A DNA stretch of 64,000 nucleotides from Cytophagales bacterium (lineage in GTDB: Bacteria; Bacteroidota; Bacteroidia; Cytophagales; Spirosomataceae). Position 1 is the first letter of the stretch, and every line of letters begins with the position of its first letter. Both the position numbers and the translations under genes were made by a program. A model generated the notes under the pieces. That model did not search any database. It was not told the DNA's origin and worked only from the letters and a program-made list of their open reading frames with translations. Shown here piece after piece: positions 40,670 through 49,244 of this stretch. Where the stretch lies: positions 1 to 64,000 of the forward strand of contig RDXN01000042.1 of assembly GCA_004292855.1 (NCBI GenBank), in the 5' to 3' direction.

Positions 40670-40930
40670 ATGAATACAATCCGCACACTAATCGTCTTTC
40701 TACTAGTTGCATCGGTTGCCGAGGCTCAGAATCAGGCTCCAACTATGCAGCAGTCGACCTCAACGCAGAACACGCGGCAGGCTAACCCCGCAAAACCACG
40801 TATGAAGGCGGTGAATCCAAATCAAAACCGCGAGGTTCCCCGCGACACCGCCCGCCCCGGCAACCGGCGTAAACTCCGCCCCGATTCGCTCCGGCGCGGG
40901 GGAGCCACAAAGGTTGACACCATTCGGTAG
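40670..40930 (+). CDS. Small exported basic disordered protein
   Basis: An 86-residue protein with a signal peptide (TLIVFLLVASVAEA) and a mature part rich in N, Q, T, P and R, net positive (NRRKLRPDSLRRGG near the end). No family recognised. It shares the composition trend of the preceding gene, from which a terminator separates it. A short palindrome TTGGTATATAACCAA (40648-40662) lies eight bases before the start codon and may be a control site. A heptamer array follows the stop. Confidence 0.65.
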   Translation: MNTIRTLIVFLLVASVAEAQNQAPTMQQSTSTQNTRQANPAKPRMKAVNPNQNREVPRDTARPGNRRKLRPDSLRRGGATKVDTIR

Positions 40931-40937
40931 TTCGTTC

Positions 40938-41029
40938 AGTGAACAACGATCAGCCAACAGTGAGCAGGCGTGATGAATGCAGCTTCTAGTTGTTGTTCAC
41001 TGATCTCTGTTCGTTGCCAATTGTTCGTA
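40938..41029. repeat. Heptamer inverted-array repeat before the NTF2-like gene
   Basis: Left arm 40938-40965 is four 7-mers of form A-N5-C. Right arm 40995-41029 is five 7-mers, the first four of form G-N5-T. CAGTGAACAAC (40937-40947) pairs perfectly with 40992-41002. Confidence 0.85.
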
Positions 41030-41068
41030 TCTTGGGCCAAAATCTGCTAACGGGTTTTGGCCTTTTCC

Positions 41069-41500
41069 ATGCACAAAATTCTTCTATTCATTGCCCTTCT
41101 ATTTGCGGCAAGCCCTGGTTGGGCGCAATCAGCCGCCGACCGTAAAGCCATTTTGGCTATCCTCGACCGCCAAACTGCCGATTGGAACGCGGGCCGGGTC
41201 GAGGAGTTCATGAACGGCTATTGGGACTCCGACTCGCTTACGTTTGTGGGCAAAGTAGGCGTTACCAAAGGCTATGCCGGTACGCTGGCAAACTACAAAA
41301 AACGCTACCCCGACCGAGCGTCGATGGGCACGCTCAAATTCGATATTCTAAAACTCGATTTTCCGGCCCCTGACGTGGCCTACGTGATTGGGCGTTGGCA
41401 CCTCACGCGCCCCCAGGTTGGTGATGCAGGTGGGCACTATACCCTGCTTTGGCGCAAACTGAAAGGGAAGTGGGTTATTGTAAGCGATCACTCAAGTTAA
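41069..41500 (+). CDS. Exported NTF2-like (DUF4440/SnoaL) protein
   Basis: A 143-residue protein: signal peptide KILLFIALLFAASPGWA, then a cone-shaped NTF2-like domain with AILAILDRQTADWNAGRVEE and FMNGYWDSDSLTFVG and the closing strand HYTLLWRKLKGKWVIVSDHS. These domains can be small enzymes, binding modules or inactive. The start is taken at the ATG at 41069; the frame is open to 41057. It lies 11 bases before the MaoC gene, so the two are probably one transcript. A paralogue-like exported NTF2 protein is coded at 59461-59979. Confidence 0.82.
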   Translation: MHKILLFIALLFAASPGWAQSAADRKAILAILDRQTADWNAGRVEEFMNGYWDSDSLTFVGKVGVTKGYAGTLANYKKRYPDRASMGTLKFDILKLDFPAPDVAYVIGRWHLTRPQVGDAGGHYTLLWRKLKGKWVIVSDHSS

Positions 41501-41511
41501 CCCGTTGTCTA

Positions 41512-41931
41512 ATGACTCCCCATTTCACTCTCAACGCAACCCATACCCACGCGTTCCGATTCTCGCAGGCCGACGTGGCCGACTTTGCCCGCGTCACGGG
41601 CGACAATAACCCGCTGCACCTCGACCCTGACTTTGCGGCCCAAACACCCTTCAAACGGCCCATTATCCACGGGATGTTGGGGGCAAGTATTTTCACGAAA
41701 GTGCTCGGAACCGAATTCCCCGGTTATGGCTCTGTGTATATGGGACAAACATTGGAGTTTCTGCGCCCTATGTTTGTCGATACCGACTATGAGGCCACCT
41801 TCACCGTACAGAGCATCAACCCCGCAAAACACACCGCCGAGATTTTAGGTGAACTGCGCGACAAACAAACTGGTAAGATAACCACCCGTGGTGTGGCAAC
41901 GCTCATGCACCGGGAAAAAATTAATATTTAG
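41512..41931 (+). CDS. MaoC-type (R)-enoyl-CoA hydratase family protein
   Basis: A 139-residue single hot-dog-fold protein. It carries the MaoC/hydratase-2 signature: the Asp of VTGDNNPLHLDPDFA and the His five residues on, then FKRPIIHGMLGASIF. It likely hydrates short or medium trans-2-enoyl-CoA esters in the cytoplasm. The frame opens at 41449 inside the previous gene, but the ATG at 41512 gives the family's normal start. It is followed by a strong terminator. Confidence 0.88.
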   Translation: MTPHFTLNATHTHAFRFSQADVADFARVTGDNNPLHLDPDFAAQTPFKRPIIHGMLGASIFTKVLGTEFPGYGSVYMGQTLEFLRPMFVDTDYEATFTVQSINPAKHTAEILGELRDKQTGKITTRGVATLMHREKINI

Positions 41932-41961
41932 TATGTAGTTCATCTATAGTACGATACGTTC

Positions 41962-42003
41962 GCGTCGCTCTGTTTTTCACTTCAGAGCGACGCATTTTTT
42001 TTG
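41962..42003 (+). terminator. Rho-independent terminator after the MaoC gene
   Basis: A perfect 11-bp stem GCGTCGCTCTG / CAGAGCGACGC with a 10-base loop, followed by a run of eight or more T residues. Confidence 0.95.
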
Positions 42004-42074
42004 GATTGATTTCTAATGAATAGTTACACATTGTATCTTTATGAACCACTACACTCATATTTTGAAACATTTTT

Positions 42075-45000
42075 ATGCACAAACGGTTTACGCACCTTTA
42101 CTTACCATTTTGTTGTTTCCTGTTGATTATCAGAAGCTATTCAATCGCAGTAGCTCAACAACAAGTACCACCCTGCGGCTTTGATCAGAATCAACTGAAA
42201 AAACTGGCTACCGATAGTTCGTATCGGGCTTTTTCCGAGCGAACAAAGCCCCTTACCAACAAAGCCGTTGTCGACACGACCACACTCATCACAATTCCTG
42301 TCGTATTTGTGGTTTACCATCTTGGCGAGCCGGTGGGTGTTGGTTCCAATGTGTCGGATGCTGATTTACAGAATCAAATCAGTCTGATGAACAAGATGTT
42401 TGCAGGTACAAAGCCTACCTACGGGGGCGTAGATACCCGCATTCGGTTTACGCTTGCCCGCCGAACCACTACATGTACCCCATTCAACGGCGTTGCCCGC
42501 GTTGATGCTCGCTCGGTGGCAAACTATCAAAGCTCAGGGGTAGATGTCGGCGACTGGCGGATGACTAACCGACTTCGCGCTCTGTTACCCGAATACCAGA
42601 ACAGTTCGGCCGAGCGGTTTGTGGTAGTGCGCGTAGTGCATCGAGTCACGGGCGCGGGGGCCTGGGCTAGCTTCGGGGGCGATATTGTTATTCCGGGCAC
42701 AACGCTCCAATCGACAAACTCGTACAACACCACGCTGAGCCACGAGATGGGCCACGTTTTGTTCCTGGGTCACACCTTCGACGGGTATTCGTACAACAAC
42801 ACGACCGGCCAGTATGGGTGCCCCCCCAACGCCGACCCGGAAAACGATGGCGATAGAGTAGCCGACACCGACCCACACAAGATTTGGGAACCTAACGACG
42901 TTTGCTCGCCCTCATCCGAAGCCCAGATCAACTCGTGTACGGGTCGGCCATTTGGGTTAATTGGTCGCAACTTCATGAGCTATGGCTGCAATCTGAACAT
43001 TTTTACAGCGGGGCAACGCTATCGTATGCGGTCGTATTTGGCCGACGGCCTGCGGGGCCTGGCTACGTCGATTTACGCTACGGCTCCTGATGCGGGCCAG
43101 AGTCTGGTATCGGTAGGGTGCAGTACGTCGATTGTGTCGGCCACAACAAATGCGGGCGAGGGTATTACACAGGTCCATTTCCAGGGAATTCGCAAAATCA
43201 GTAGCGATCTGGTCGCTGCGAATGGCCATTATCAGGATTATACTTGTCAGGAACGGACAACAGTCACTGCCGGACAAAGCTACAGCCTGACAATAAAAGC
43301 TTACGGCAACTACCAGAAAGCCTATATCGACTATAACAACGACGGTATTTTTCAGGAATCGACCGAACTCGTATGGCCCAATGCAGCACAGAACGGCTTG
43401 ATTACAATTCCTAACACGGCCGTTATGGATCGGTATTTACGGATGCGCGTTGTGTCGGATAATGGCACTACACAACCCACGGCCTGCTACCTGCCCGGTT
43501 CCCGGTATGGATCGGGTGAAATCGAAGATTATGCGGTGCGGATTTTGCCCGCCGATACGCCACAGAGCCTGTCGCTTGGTGAACTGGCATCGCCGTACCT
43601 GTGCCGGGGGCAGCAGACGACTGTTCCAATCATTACAAACGGGACGTTTCCCGCCGATAACGTATTTTACGTACAACTCTCCGACCCAACCGGCAGTTTC
43701 GCCAACCCGGTTACGGTGGGGTCGGGCACTCGGTCGCCTATTTCTGTCACGCTGCCCGCCAACAGTAGCCTGGGCGAAGAGTATCAGTTGCGGGTTGTTG
43801 CCACCAATCCGGCCCTTACGAGCAACAGTAGCCCGATGTTAGCTATCGAAAATCCGGCTTCAATTAGTTTTACGTCCGGCTCAACAACGGTGGCAACCGG
43901 GCAACCGGCCTCAATTTCACTAGCTATTTCGGGCCGACTCCCTATTGGTTTCGTCGTGCAACGGAATGGCCAGGACTGGTGGTATGGCGGGTTAAGTCGA
44001 CGCACCGAAACGCTGACCTTTACCCCAACGTCGACAGCCATTTATACCCTTAGTCGGGTGCAAAACGGCTGCGGAGACGGGTCTGGATTGGGTTCTGTTA
44101 CCATTGTTGCCCCCTGCACCACCCCTACCAGCTTAACGGAAAGCGGACAAACAAGCACGGGCTTTAGTGCATACTGGGCCACACCAGTAGGAAATGTGCT
44201 CTTACAATGGAAGGAGGCCGGGGCTGCTACTTGGAATCAGCAGTCGCTTCAGAATAATTCCAGTTGGTTTATCGGCAACCTCTCCCTGGGTAAAACGTAT
44301 GTGTGGCGTGTGCGGGCCGTTTGTGTGGATGGCGAATCGGAGTGGTCGGCAGAGCGGACCGTAACGCTCACCTGCCCGGTCCCCTCACAATTGGCCGAAC
44401 TGCTGTCGCCAACGGCAGCTCGTTTGCGCTGGAACTACCAGGGCAGCGGGGTCACCTACAGCCTGCAATGGCGGCCTGTGGGCACAACAAACTGGTCTAC
44501 CGTGGCTATTTCGACCGGAAACTCGTTCTATATGCTGACGGGGCTATCCAACGCCAATAGCTACGAATGGCGTGTCCGGTCGGAGTGCCCCGACGGATCG
44601 GTCAGCGATTATTCGGCCAGCCGAACGTTCACGCCCCAGTGTGGAGCACCCGAAAGCAACGGCTACGGAACATCCTCAATATCAGAAGTTAGGGTGTTGT
44701 GGACCGAACTACCCGGCAATCGGTATCAGGTGCGGTGGCGGGCTTTGGGTAACCCGACCTGGACCGAGCTAGACACCACAACGAGTTTGACCTATGCCCG
44801 ATTCACGAATTTGGTAACCGATGCCACGTACGAGTACCAGGTCCGATCGGTTTGCTCGGCTTCGGCAACATCAGCGTATTCTCCCGCCTACACCTTTGCT
44901 GCACGGTGCTTCCAGCCTTACGTTTACCTGTCCACTATCGCGCTCAACTCGGCATCTATCTATTGGTCGAACATTCCCGGGCAGCGGCACGATTTGCGGT

Positions 45001-47366
45001 GGCGGGCGGTAGGGGCCGCTAACTGGACCGACGTTCAGTCGCTCACGGTGTCGTCGTACCGGATCAATGACCTTACTACGGGTACCAATTACGAAGCGCA
45101 AGTACGGTCTATTTGCTCGGAAACAATCGTAACAGCCTACTCCTCTTCGCTTACGTTTACGCCTTCGTGCTCCATCCCGACGAGCAATAACATGTGGGTG
45201 TCCAGAACGGGTCCTAGCTCGGTTCAGGTTTCGTACGCCGTCGAAGCAGGCGTATCGTATGCCGTCCAATGGCGACCCGTGGGTACAACCGCCTGGCTAT
45301 CGTCGGCCACGATCACGGCTGCGTCGACCACCAATGGATACAACAGCACCATTTCGGGCCTGACCAATAACACAGACTACGAATGGCGCGTGGTGTCGTT
45401 TTGTCCGGGGGGCACCTCGGCAACGTCGGGCATTCGGCAATTCCGAACAAGTTGCGTTACGCCTTATTCAAGCGGCCACTCGGTTGGCTCTACCTTTGCC
45501 TGGGTGTACATAGGGGGCGCATCCAGCCCTGTCCAGGTTCGGTGGCGGGCTGTTGGTACAACCACCTGGACTGAAAGCAGCGTTTTCAACAGCACGAGCT
45601 ATCAGATCACCGGTCTCACCTCCGACATTGCGTATGAATGGCAGGCACGGTCGATCTGCTCGGCCACCGAAAGTTCGCCTTATAGTCTTGCGAGTCAATT
45701 TACGCCCCGCTGCGTGGCCCCGTCGACCTCATCAATGTACGTAACCAATTTGTTGTCGCGGTCGGCAGGTCTGTATTGGTCGAACAACAACGTGCCGGTC
45801 GATCTGCGCTGGCGGGCCGTGGGCGCAGCCGATTGGACTGCCGTGTCGAGCCTGACCACGACCACCTACAGCCTGACCGGCCTGACCACGGGCACGGCTT
45901 ATGAGTGGCAACTGCGGTCCATTTGCTCCGCTACGGCCACCTCGGTTTATGTGGCTGGCCCAACGTTCACACCAACCTGCGCCTTGGCGACCAATTTGTC
46001 TGAATACTTTATATCGCCCCGGTCGGCACAGTTCCGCTGGAATGCCGGTAGTGGTCAGCAGTATGTTGTGCAATGGCGGTTGGTGGGTCAGGCTTCCTGG
46101 ACCAACAGCAGCACGGTTGTAGCCTACGGTACGGGGAATTTTAACAACAACCTGACAACGGGTCTCACAGCCGGTTCAACGTATGAGTGGCAGGTGCTGA
46201 CGAACTGCGAAGGAACGTTGACCGCGTCGAGTTCGCGGACGTTCGTAACTCAATGCACTATTCCGGTGGTGCGGTCGGCCTACAACGTCTCATCGCGGGG
46301 AGCTGCCGTGTATTGGGATGCGTACTCATTTGCGTCGGGCGTGGCTTATCGGGTTCGCTACCGGCCTACAGGCACAACAACCTGGGTCGAAAGTACAACA
46401 ACGGGCAACAACTCAATCGTGTTAACGGGCCTGACTAACAGCACGACCTACGAGTGGCAGGTGCAGACGATCTGCGACGGCACCCCAACCGGCTACTCAC
46501 CCAACGGAACCAACTTTACCACGAGTTGCCCCACGCCTTACCTGTACGAAGCGAACGTATCGGACCTTGGTGCCCGGCTGAGCTATTACTACTATCCCGG
46601 AGAAAGTATGGATATTCGGTACCGGGTAAGTGGCACAACCGCCTGGACCACCGTCGCCGGGGTAACAAGCGGTAACTATTCACTCACGGGTCTGACCCCG
46701 CTAACGGCTTACGAATGGCAGGTGCAAATTAATTGCGACGGCGGACAGGTGAACACCACGTCTACCGGGACGTTTACAACCATAGCCGGTTGCGACCCCA
46801 ACGAGCCAAACAACTCAACGGCAACAGCCACCGTGATTCCGACCAATGCGACCTCCTACTCGACCGGGGCGTTGTGCTTAAACCTAACCTCAGACAACGA
46901 TTGGTTCCGTTGGGATATCAATGGCCAAACCTACTACATCCTCGTTTATCCGTTTGGTTATGGCACCACCGGGCCTTATTCGCTCACGATGAGCTTTGCC
47001 AACAACACGCTCAAGGTGAACACACGAGCTGTTAACGGCGCACCTACAGATACATACATGCATTTGTATGCGGCCAACGGCACGACCCTGCTGGCCGAAA
47101 ACGATGATTCTAACAATTCGCTCTTTTCCGAAATCACCTACAGCCTGCCCTCCTCATGTCGGGAAATGGTTACCGTGAAGCACGGCCTCTGGACCGATCC
47201 AACTGTGTGGTCTTGCGGGCGGGTGCCGGTGGTTACAGACGCCGTGCAGGTGTTACACGAGGTAAGCATCCCATCGGCTAACGTGGGCCGGGCATTACGG
47301 ATTACCTACGGGAATGGCGGAAAAGTCAGTATAGACACTGGTGCCCGGTTAGTGTTGGGCCAATAA
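42075..47366 (+). CDS. Giant secreted M43-type metalloprotease with GEVED domain and ten Fn3-like repeats
   Basis: A 1763-residue exported protein. Order: signal peptide; M43 (cytophagalysin-like) zinc protease domain to about residue 330, with LSHEMGHVLFLGHTFDG near residue 223 and Met-turn NFMSYGC near 301; GEVED domain (about 395-490, AYIDYNNDGIFQESTELV and GEIEDYAV); Ig-like segment; ten Fn3-like repeats of about 89 residues (about 681-1572), each starting at a Cys and containing a YEW-V-type strand; a pre-peptidase C-terminal-like domain starting CDPNEPNNS; and an end segment with WTDPTVWSCGRVP. The zinc motif departs from HExxHxxGxxH at the Gly. No type IX sorting domain ends the protein. 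Probably adhesive and proteolytic at the cell surface. Confidence 0.88.
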   Translation: MHKRFTHLYLPFCCFLLIIRSYSIAVAQQQVPPCGFDQNQLKKLATDSSYRAFSERTKPLTNKAVVDTTTLITIPVVFVVYHLGEPVGVGSNVSDADLQNQISLMNKMFAGTKPTYGGVDTRIRFTLARRTTTCTPFNGVARVDARSVANYQSSGVDVGDWRMTNRLRALLPEYQNSSAERFVVVRVVHRVTGAGAWASFGGDIVIPGTTLQSTNSYNTTLSHEMGHVLFLGHTFDGYSYNNTTGQYGCPPNADPENDGDRVADTDPHKIWEPNDVCSPSSEAQINSCTGRPFGLIGRNFMSYGCNLNIFTAGQRYRMRSYLADGLRGLATSIYATAPDAGQSLVSVGCSTSIVSATTNAGEGITQVHFQGIRKISSDLVAANGHYQDYTCQERTTVTAGQSYSLTIKAYGNYQKAYIDYNNDGIFQESTELVWPNAAQNGLITIPNTAVMDRYLRMRVVSDNGTTQPTACYLPGSRYGSGEIEDYAVRILPADTPQSLSLGELASPYLCRGQQTTVPIITNGTFPADNVFYVQLSDPTGSFANPVTVGSGTRSPISVTLPANSSLGEEYQLRVVATNPALTSNSSPMLAIENPASISFTSGSTTVATGQPASISLAISGRLPIGFVVQRNGQDWWYGGLSRRTETLTFTPTSTAIYTLSRVQNGCGDGSGLGSVTIVAPCTTPTSLTESGQTSTGFSAYWATPVGNVLLQWKEAGAATWNQQSLQNNSSWFIGNLSLGKTYVWRVRAVCVDGESEWSAERTVTLTCPVPSQLAELLSPTAARLRWNYQGSGVTYSLQWRPVGTTNWSTVAISTGNSFYMLTGLSNANSYEWRVRSECPDGSVSDYSASRTFTPQCGAPESNGYGTSSISEVRVLWTELPGNRYQVRWRALGNPTWTELDTTTSLTYARFTNLVTDATYEYQVRSVCSASATSAYSPAYTFAARCFQPYVYLSTIALNSASIYWSNIPGQRHDLRWRAVGAANWTDVQSLTVSSYRINDLTTGTNYEAQVRSICSETIVTAYSSSLTFTPSCSIPTSNNMWVSRTGPSSVQVSYAVEAGVSYAVQWRPVGTTAWLSSATITAASTTNGYNSTISGLTNNTDYEWRVVSFCPGGTSATSGIRQFRTSCVTPYSSGHSVGSTFAWVYIGGASSPVQVRWRAVGTTTWTESSVFNSTSYQITGLTSDIAYEWQARSICSATESSPYSLASQFTPRCVAPSTSSMYVTNLLSRSAGLYWSNNNVPVDLRWRAVGAADWTAVSSLTTTTYSLTGLTTGTAYEWQLRSICSATATSVYVAGPTFTPTCALATNLSEYFISPRSAQFRWNAGSGQQYVVQWRLVGQASWTNSSTVVAYGTGNFNNNLTTGLTAGSTYEWQVLTNCEGTLTASSSRTFVTQCTIPVVRSAYNVSSRGAAVYWDAYSFASGVAYRVRYRPTGTTTWVESTTTGNNSIVLTGLTNSTTYEWQVQTICDGTPTGYSPNGTNFTTSCPTPYLYEANVSDLGARLSYYYYPGESMDIRYRVSGTTAWTTVAGVTSGNYSLTGLTPLTAYEWQVQINCDGGQVNTTSTGTFTTIAGCDPNEPNNSTATATVIPTNATSYSTGALCLNLTSDNDWFRWDINGQTYYILVYPFGYGTTGPYSLTMSFANNTLKVNTRAVNGAPTDTYMHLYAANGTTLLAENDDSNNSLFSEITYSLPSSCREMVTVKHGLWTDPTVWSCGRVPVVTDAVQVLHEVSIPSANVGRALRITYGNGGKVSIDTGARLVLGQ
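44115..46790 (+). repeat. Ten tandem Fn3-like coding repeats
   Basis: Ten units of about 268 bases within the protease gene. Each begins with a Cys codon and carries runs like 'WRxVGTTxW' and 'YEWQVRSxC'. The units are diverged, with no pair nearly identical by eye, so recent amplification is unlikely. Confidence 0.85.
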
Positions 47367-47369
47367 GCC

Positions 47370-47420
47370 TTCCTAAAAACGAAAATCCGCTGATTATCAG
47401 CGGCTTTTCGTTTTTAGGAA
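47370..47420. terminator. Bidirectional terminator with 25-bp arms
   Basis: Arms 47370-47394 and 47396-47420 (starting TTCCTAAAAACGAAAA) are complementary with one mismatch and a one-base centre. It sits between the convergent protease and histone-like genes and gives T-rich tails on both strands. Confidence 0.95.
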
Positions 47421-47430
47421 AACGGAGCAA

Positions 47431-47613
47431 TTAGCTTGCTGCCGTGTTCTTGGTGTCCTGAACTTCGGAGCGAATCTGCTGGGCCAGATTTTTCAGGTCC
47501 TGCATGCCCTTGCGTACGCGGGTACCGGCAGCCTGATTGTTTTTGTCGTAGAATTTCTCGAAATCGCCCTCCAGTGACATCACCAGATTTTTTACTTCAT
47601 CGAATCGTGCCAT
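47431..47613 (-). CDS. Histone H1-like protein
   Basis: A 60-residue, Lys-rich helical protein, typical of the small histone H1-like (Hc1-type) proteins of Bacteroidota. Core: LVMSLEGDFEKFYDKNNQAA and GTRVRKGMQDLKNLAQQIRS. It probably binds DNA and helps compact the nucleoid. It is a single gene with a 144-base upstream region containing a nested palindrome (47645-47690), which would lie in its mRNA leader. Most family members are 57-60 residues, so the gene is complete. Confidence 0.88.
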   Translation of the reverse strand: MARFDEVKNLVMSLEGDFEKFYDKNNQAAGTRVRKGMQDLKNLAQQIRSEVQDTKNTAAS

Positions 47614-47644
47614 AATAGTACGGATGAGGTTTAGATGTTAAAAA

Positions 47645-47690
47645 TGCCCTAAATCCGCTAAAAATGCGGTTTTCGGCTGAAATTTAGGCA
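47645..47690 (-). promoter_or_regulatory. Nested palindrome in the leader of the histone-like gene
   Basis: Outer arms GCCCTAAAT (47646-47654) and ATTTAGGC (47682-47689) enclose CCGC / GCGG. Read on the minus strand it would form a leader hairpin about 35 bases before the start codon. Confidence 0.5.
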
Positions 47691-47757
47691 TTCTTACATA
47701 CAACACAATAGGCGGGGCAAAATTTTATCCGAAAAATGCAAAAAACACTACTTAACC

Positions 47758-49059
47758 TTATTCTGTGGCAGACTCCGCCGACACCTCCAACGTCTCTTCG
47801 GCTACCTGTGGTGCCCCTGCTTGACTGTAGACGCCATTTTTCAGATTTTCAGCCACGTTGCTAAACACATTTAGCGTATACTCAACGTCGTCGAGGGTGT
47901 GGGCGGCTGTCGGAATAATGCGCAACATAAGGATGCCTTTCGGCACCACCGGATACACCACGATTGAGCAAAATATACCATGATTTTCGCGGAGATCGCG
48001 GACCAAACCGGCGGCTTCAACAACCCCGTCACTCTTCAACAAAACTGGCGTAACCGGAGAGGTAGTATCGCCAATGTCGAAGCCCCGAGCACGCAGGCCG
48101 TTTTGCAACGCCCGAACGTTGTCCCACAATTTGGCACGAAGCTCGGGGTGTTGCTGGATTAGATCGAGCCGCTTCATAGCCCCCAGCACATACGGCATCG
48201 GCAGGGCCTTGGCGTACGTTTGTGAGCGCATGTTGTACTTGAGGTACATGATCACGTCGTGATCGGCAGCTATAAACGCCCCAATAGCCGCCATCGACTT
48301 GGCAAACGTTGAGAAATACAGGTCGATACCATCCTGACAGCCCTGCATTTCGCCTACGCCCGCGCCGGTTTCGCCCATTGTACCAAACCCATGCGCATCG
48401 TCGACCAGCAGGCGGAACTCATATTTGTCTTTCAGAGCTACAATCTGATCGAGACTACCCACTTTACCCGACATCCCGAAAACGCCTTCGGTAATTACCA
48501 GAATGCTACCACCCTTTTCGGCGGCTTTTTTCTCGGCCCGCTGAAGATTCTTCTCCAGGCTAGCCATGTCGTTGTGGTTGAACTTATAGTACTCGCCCAT
48601 TTTGGCCTTGTGAAGCCGGATTCCGTCGATCAAACAGGCATGACACTCCGCGTCATACACGATCACGTCGCGGTGATCGACCACAGCTTCGATGGCCGAC
48701 ATAACACCCTGATAGCCGTAATTGAGCAAAAAAGAATCTTCTTTTCCGACGAATTTAGCCAGACGCTGCTCCAGTTCCTCGTGCAGGTCAGAGTTGCCCG
48801 ACATCATGCGGGCACCCATCGGGTAAGCCAGGCCCCACTGCGCAGTGGCGTCGGCGTCGGCCTGCCGAACTTCGGGGTGATTGGCCAGGCCCAAGTAGTT
48901 GTTTAAACTCCAGTTGAGCATTCGTTTGCCGCGAAACTGCATGTGCGGCCCCAACTCCCCTTCGAGCTTTGGAAATGCGAAATAATGATGCCCACTGAAC
49001 TCTTTCGACGACGACCCAATGGGGCCAAGGTTTTTGCGTAGTTTCTCAAATAAATCCAC
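47758..49059 (-). CDS. Serine palmitoyltransferase-type alpha-oxoamine synthase
   Basis: A 433-residue PLP enzyme of the alpha-oxoamine synthase family, most like the bacterial serine palmitoyltransferase that starts sphingolipid synthesis in Bacteroidota (serine plus acyl-CoA to 3-ketosphinganine). Marks: NWSLNNYLGLANHPEV, GARMMSGNSDLHEELEQRLA, VVDHRDVIVYDAECHACLID, RLLVDDAHGFGTMGETGAG and the PLP Lys in YFSTFAKSMAAIGAF. The long N-terminus (MDLFEKLRKNLGPIGSSSKE) and acidic C-terminal tail favour this over glycine C-acetyltransferase. It is divergent from accC; a -7 box lies at 49100-49106. Confidence 0.85.
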   Translation of the reverse strand: MDLFEKLRKNLGPIGSSSKEFSGHHYFAFPKLEGELGPHMQFRGKRMLNWSLNNYLGLANHPEVRQADADATAQWGLAYPMGARMMSGNSDLHEELEQRLAKFVGKEDSFLLNYGYQGVMSAIEAVVDHRDVIVYDAECHACLIDGIRLHKAKMGEYYKFNHNDMASLEKNLQRAEKKAAEKGGSILVITEGVFGMSGKVGSLDQIVALKDKYEFRLLVDDAHGFGTMGETGAGVGEMQGCQDGIDLYFSTFAKSMAAIGAFIAADHDVIMYLKYNMRSQTYAKALPMPYVLGAMKRLDLIQQHPELRAKLWDNVRALQNGLRARGFDIGDTTSPVTPVLLKSDGVVEAAGLVRDLRENHGIFCSIVVYPVVPKGILMLRIIPTAAHTLDDVEYTLNVFSNVAENLKNGVYSQAGAPQVAEETLEVSAESATE

Positions 49060-49099
49060 TTTTCAGGACCGTTTAGCTGGTTAGATGCTTGTTTATAAG

Positions 49100-49106
49100 C
49101 AAAATA
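49100..49106 (-). promoter_or_regulatory. Near-consensus -7 box for the serine palmitoyltransferase gene
   Basis: TATTTTG on the minus strand, one base shorter than TAnnTTTG, 40 bases before the start codon. Confidence 0.35.
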
Positions 49107-49208
49107 CAGGGGTTAACCACTCGATAAGTGCAAAAATACGGCAAATGTTTCCAACCGGCAACCGCCCCCCGTAAAATCTAATTGTACGAACAAATCGGCG
49201 GCTTTGGT

Positions 49209-49215
49209 TATTTTG
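49209..49215 (+). promoter_or_regulatory. Near-consensus -7 box for accC
   Basis: TATTTTG, one base shorter than TAnnTTTG, with a TTG 24 bases further upstream at 49182-49184. It lies 29 bases before the chosen accC start. Confidence 0.4.
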
Positions 49216-49244
49216 CGCCCCATACTCCTTCGATGTACATACCA

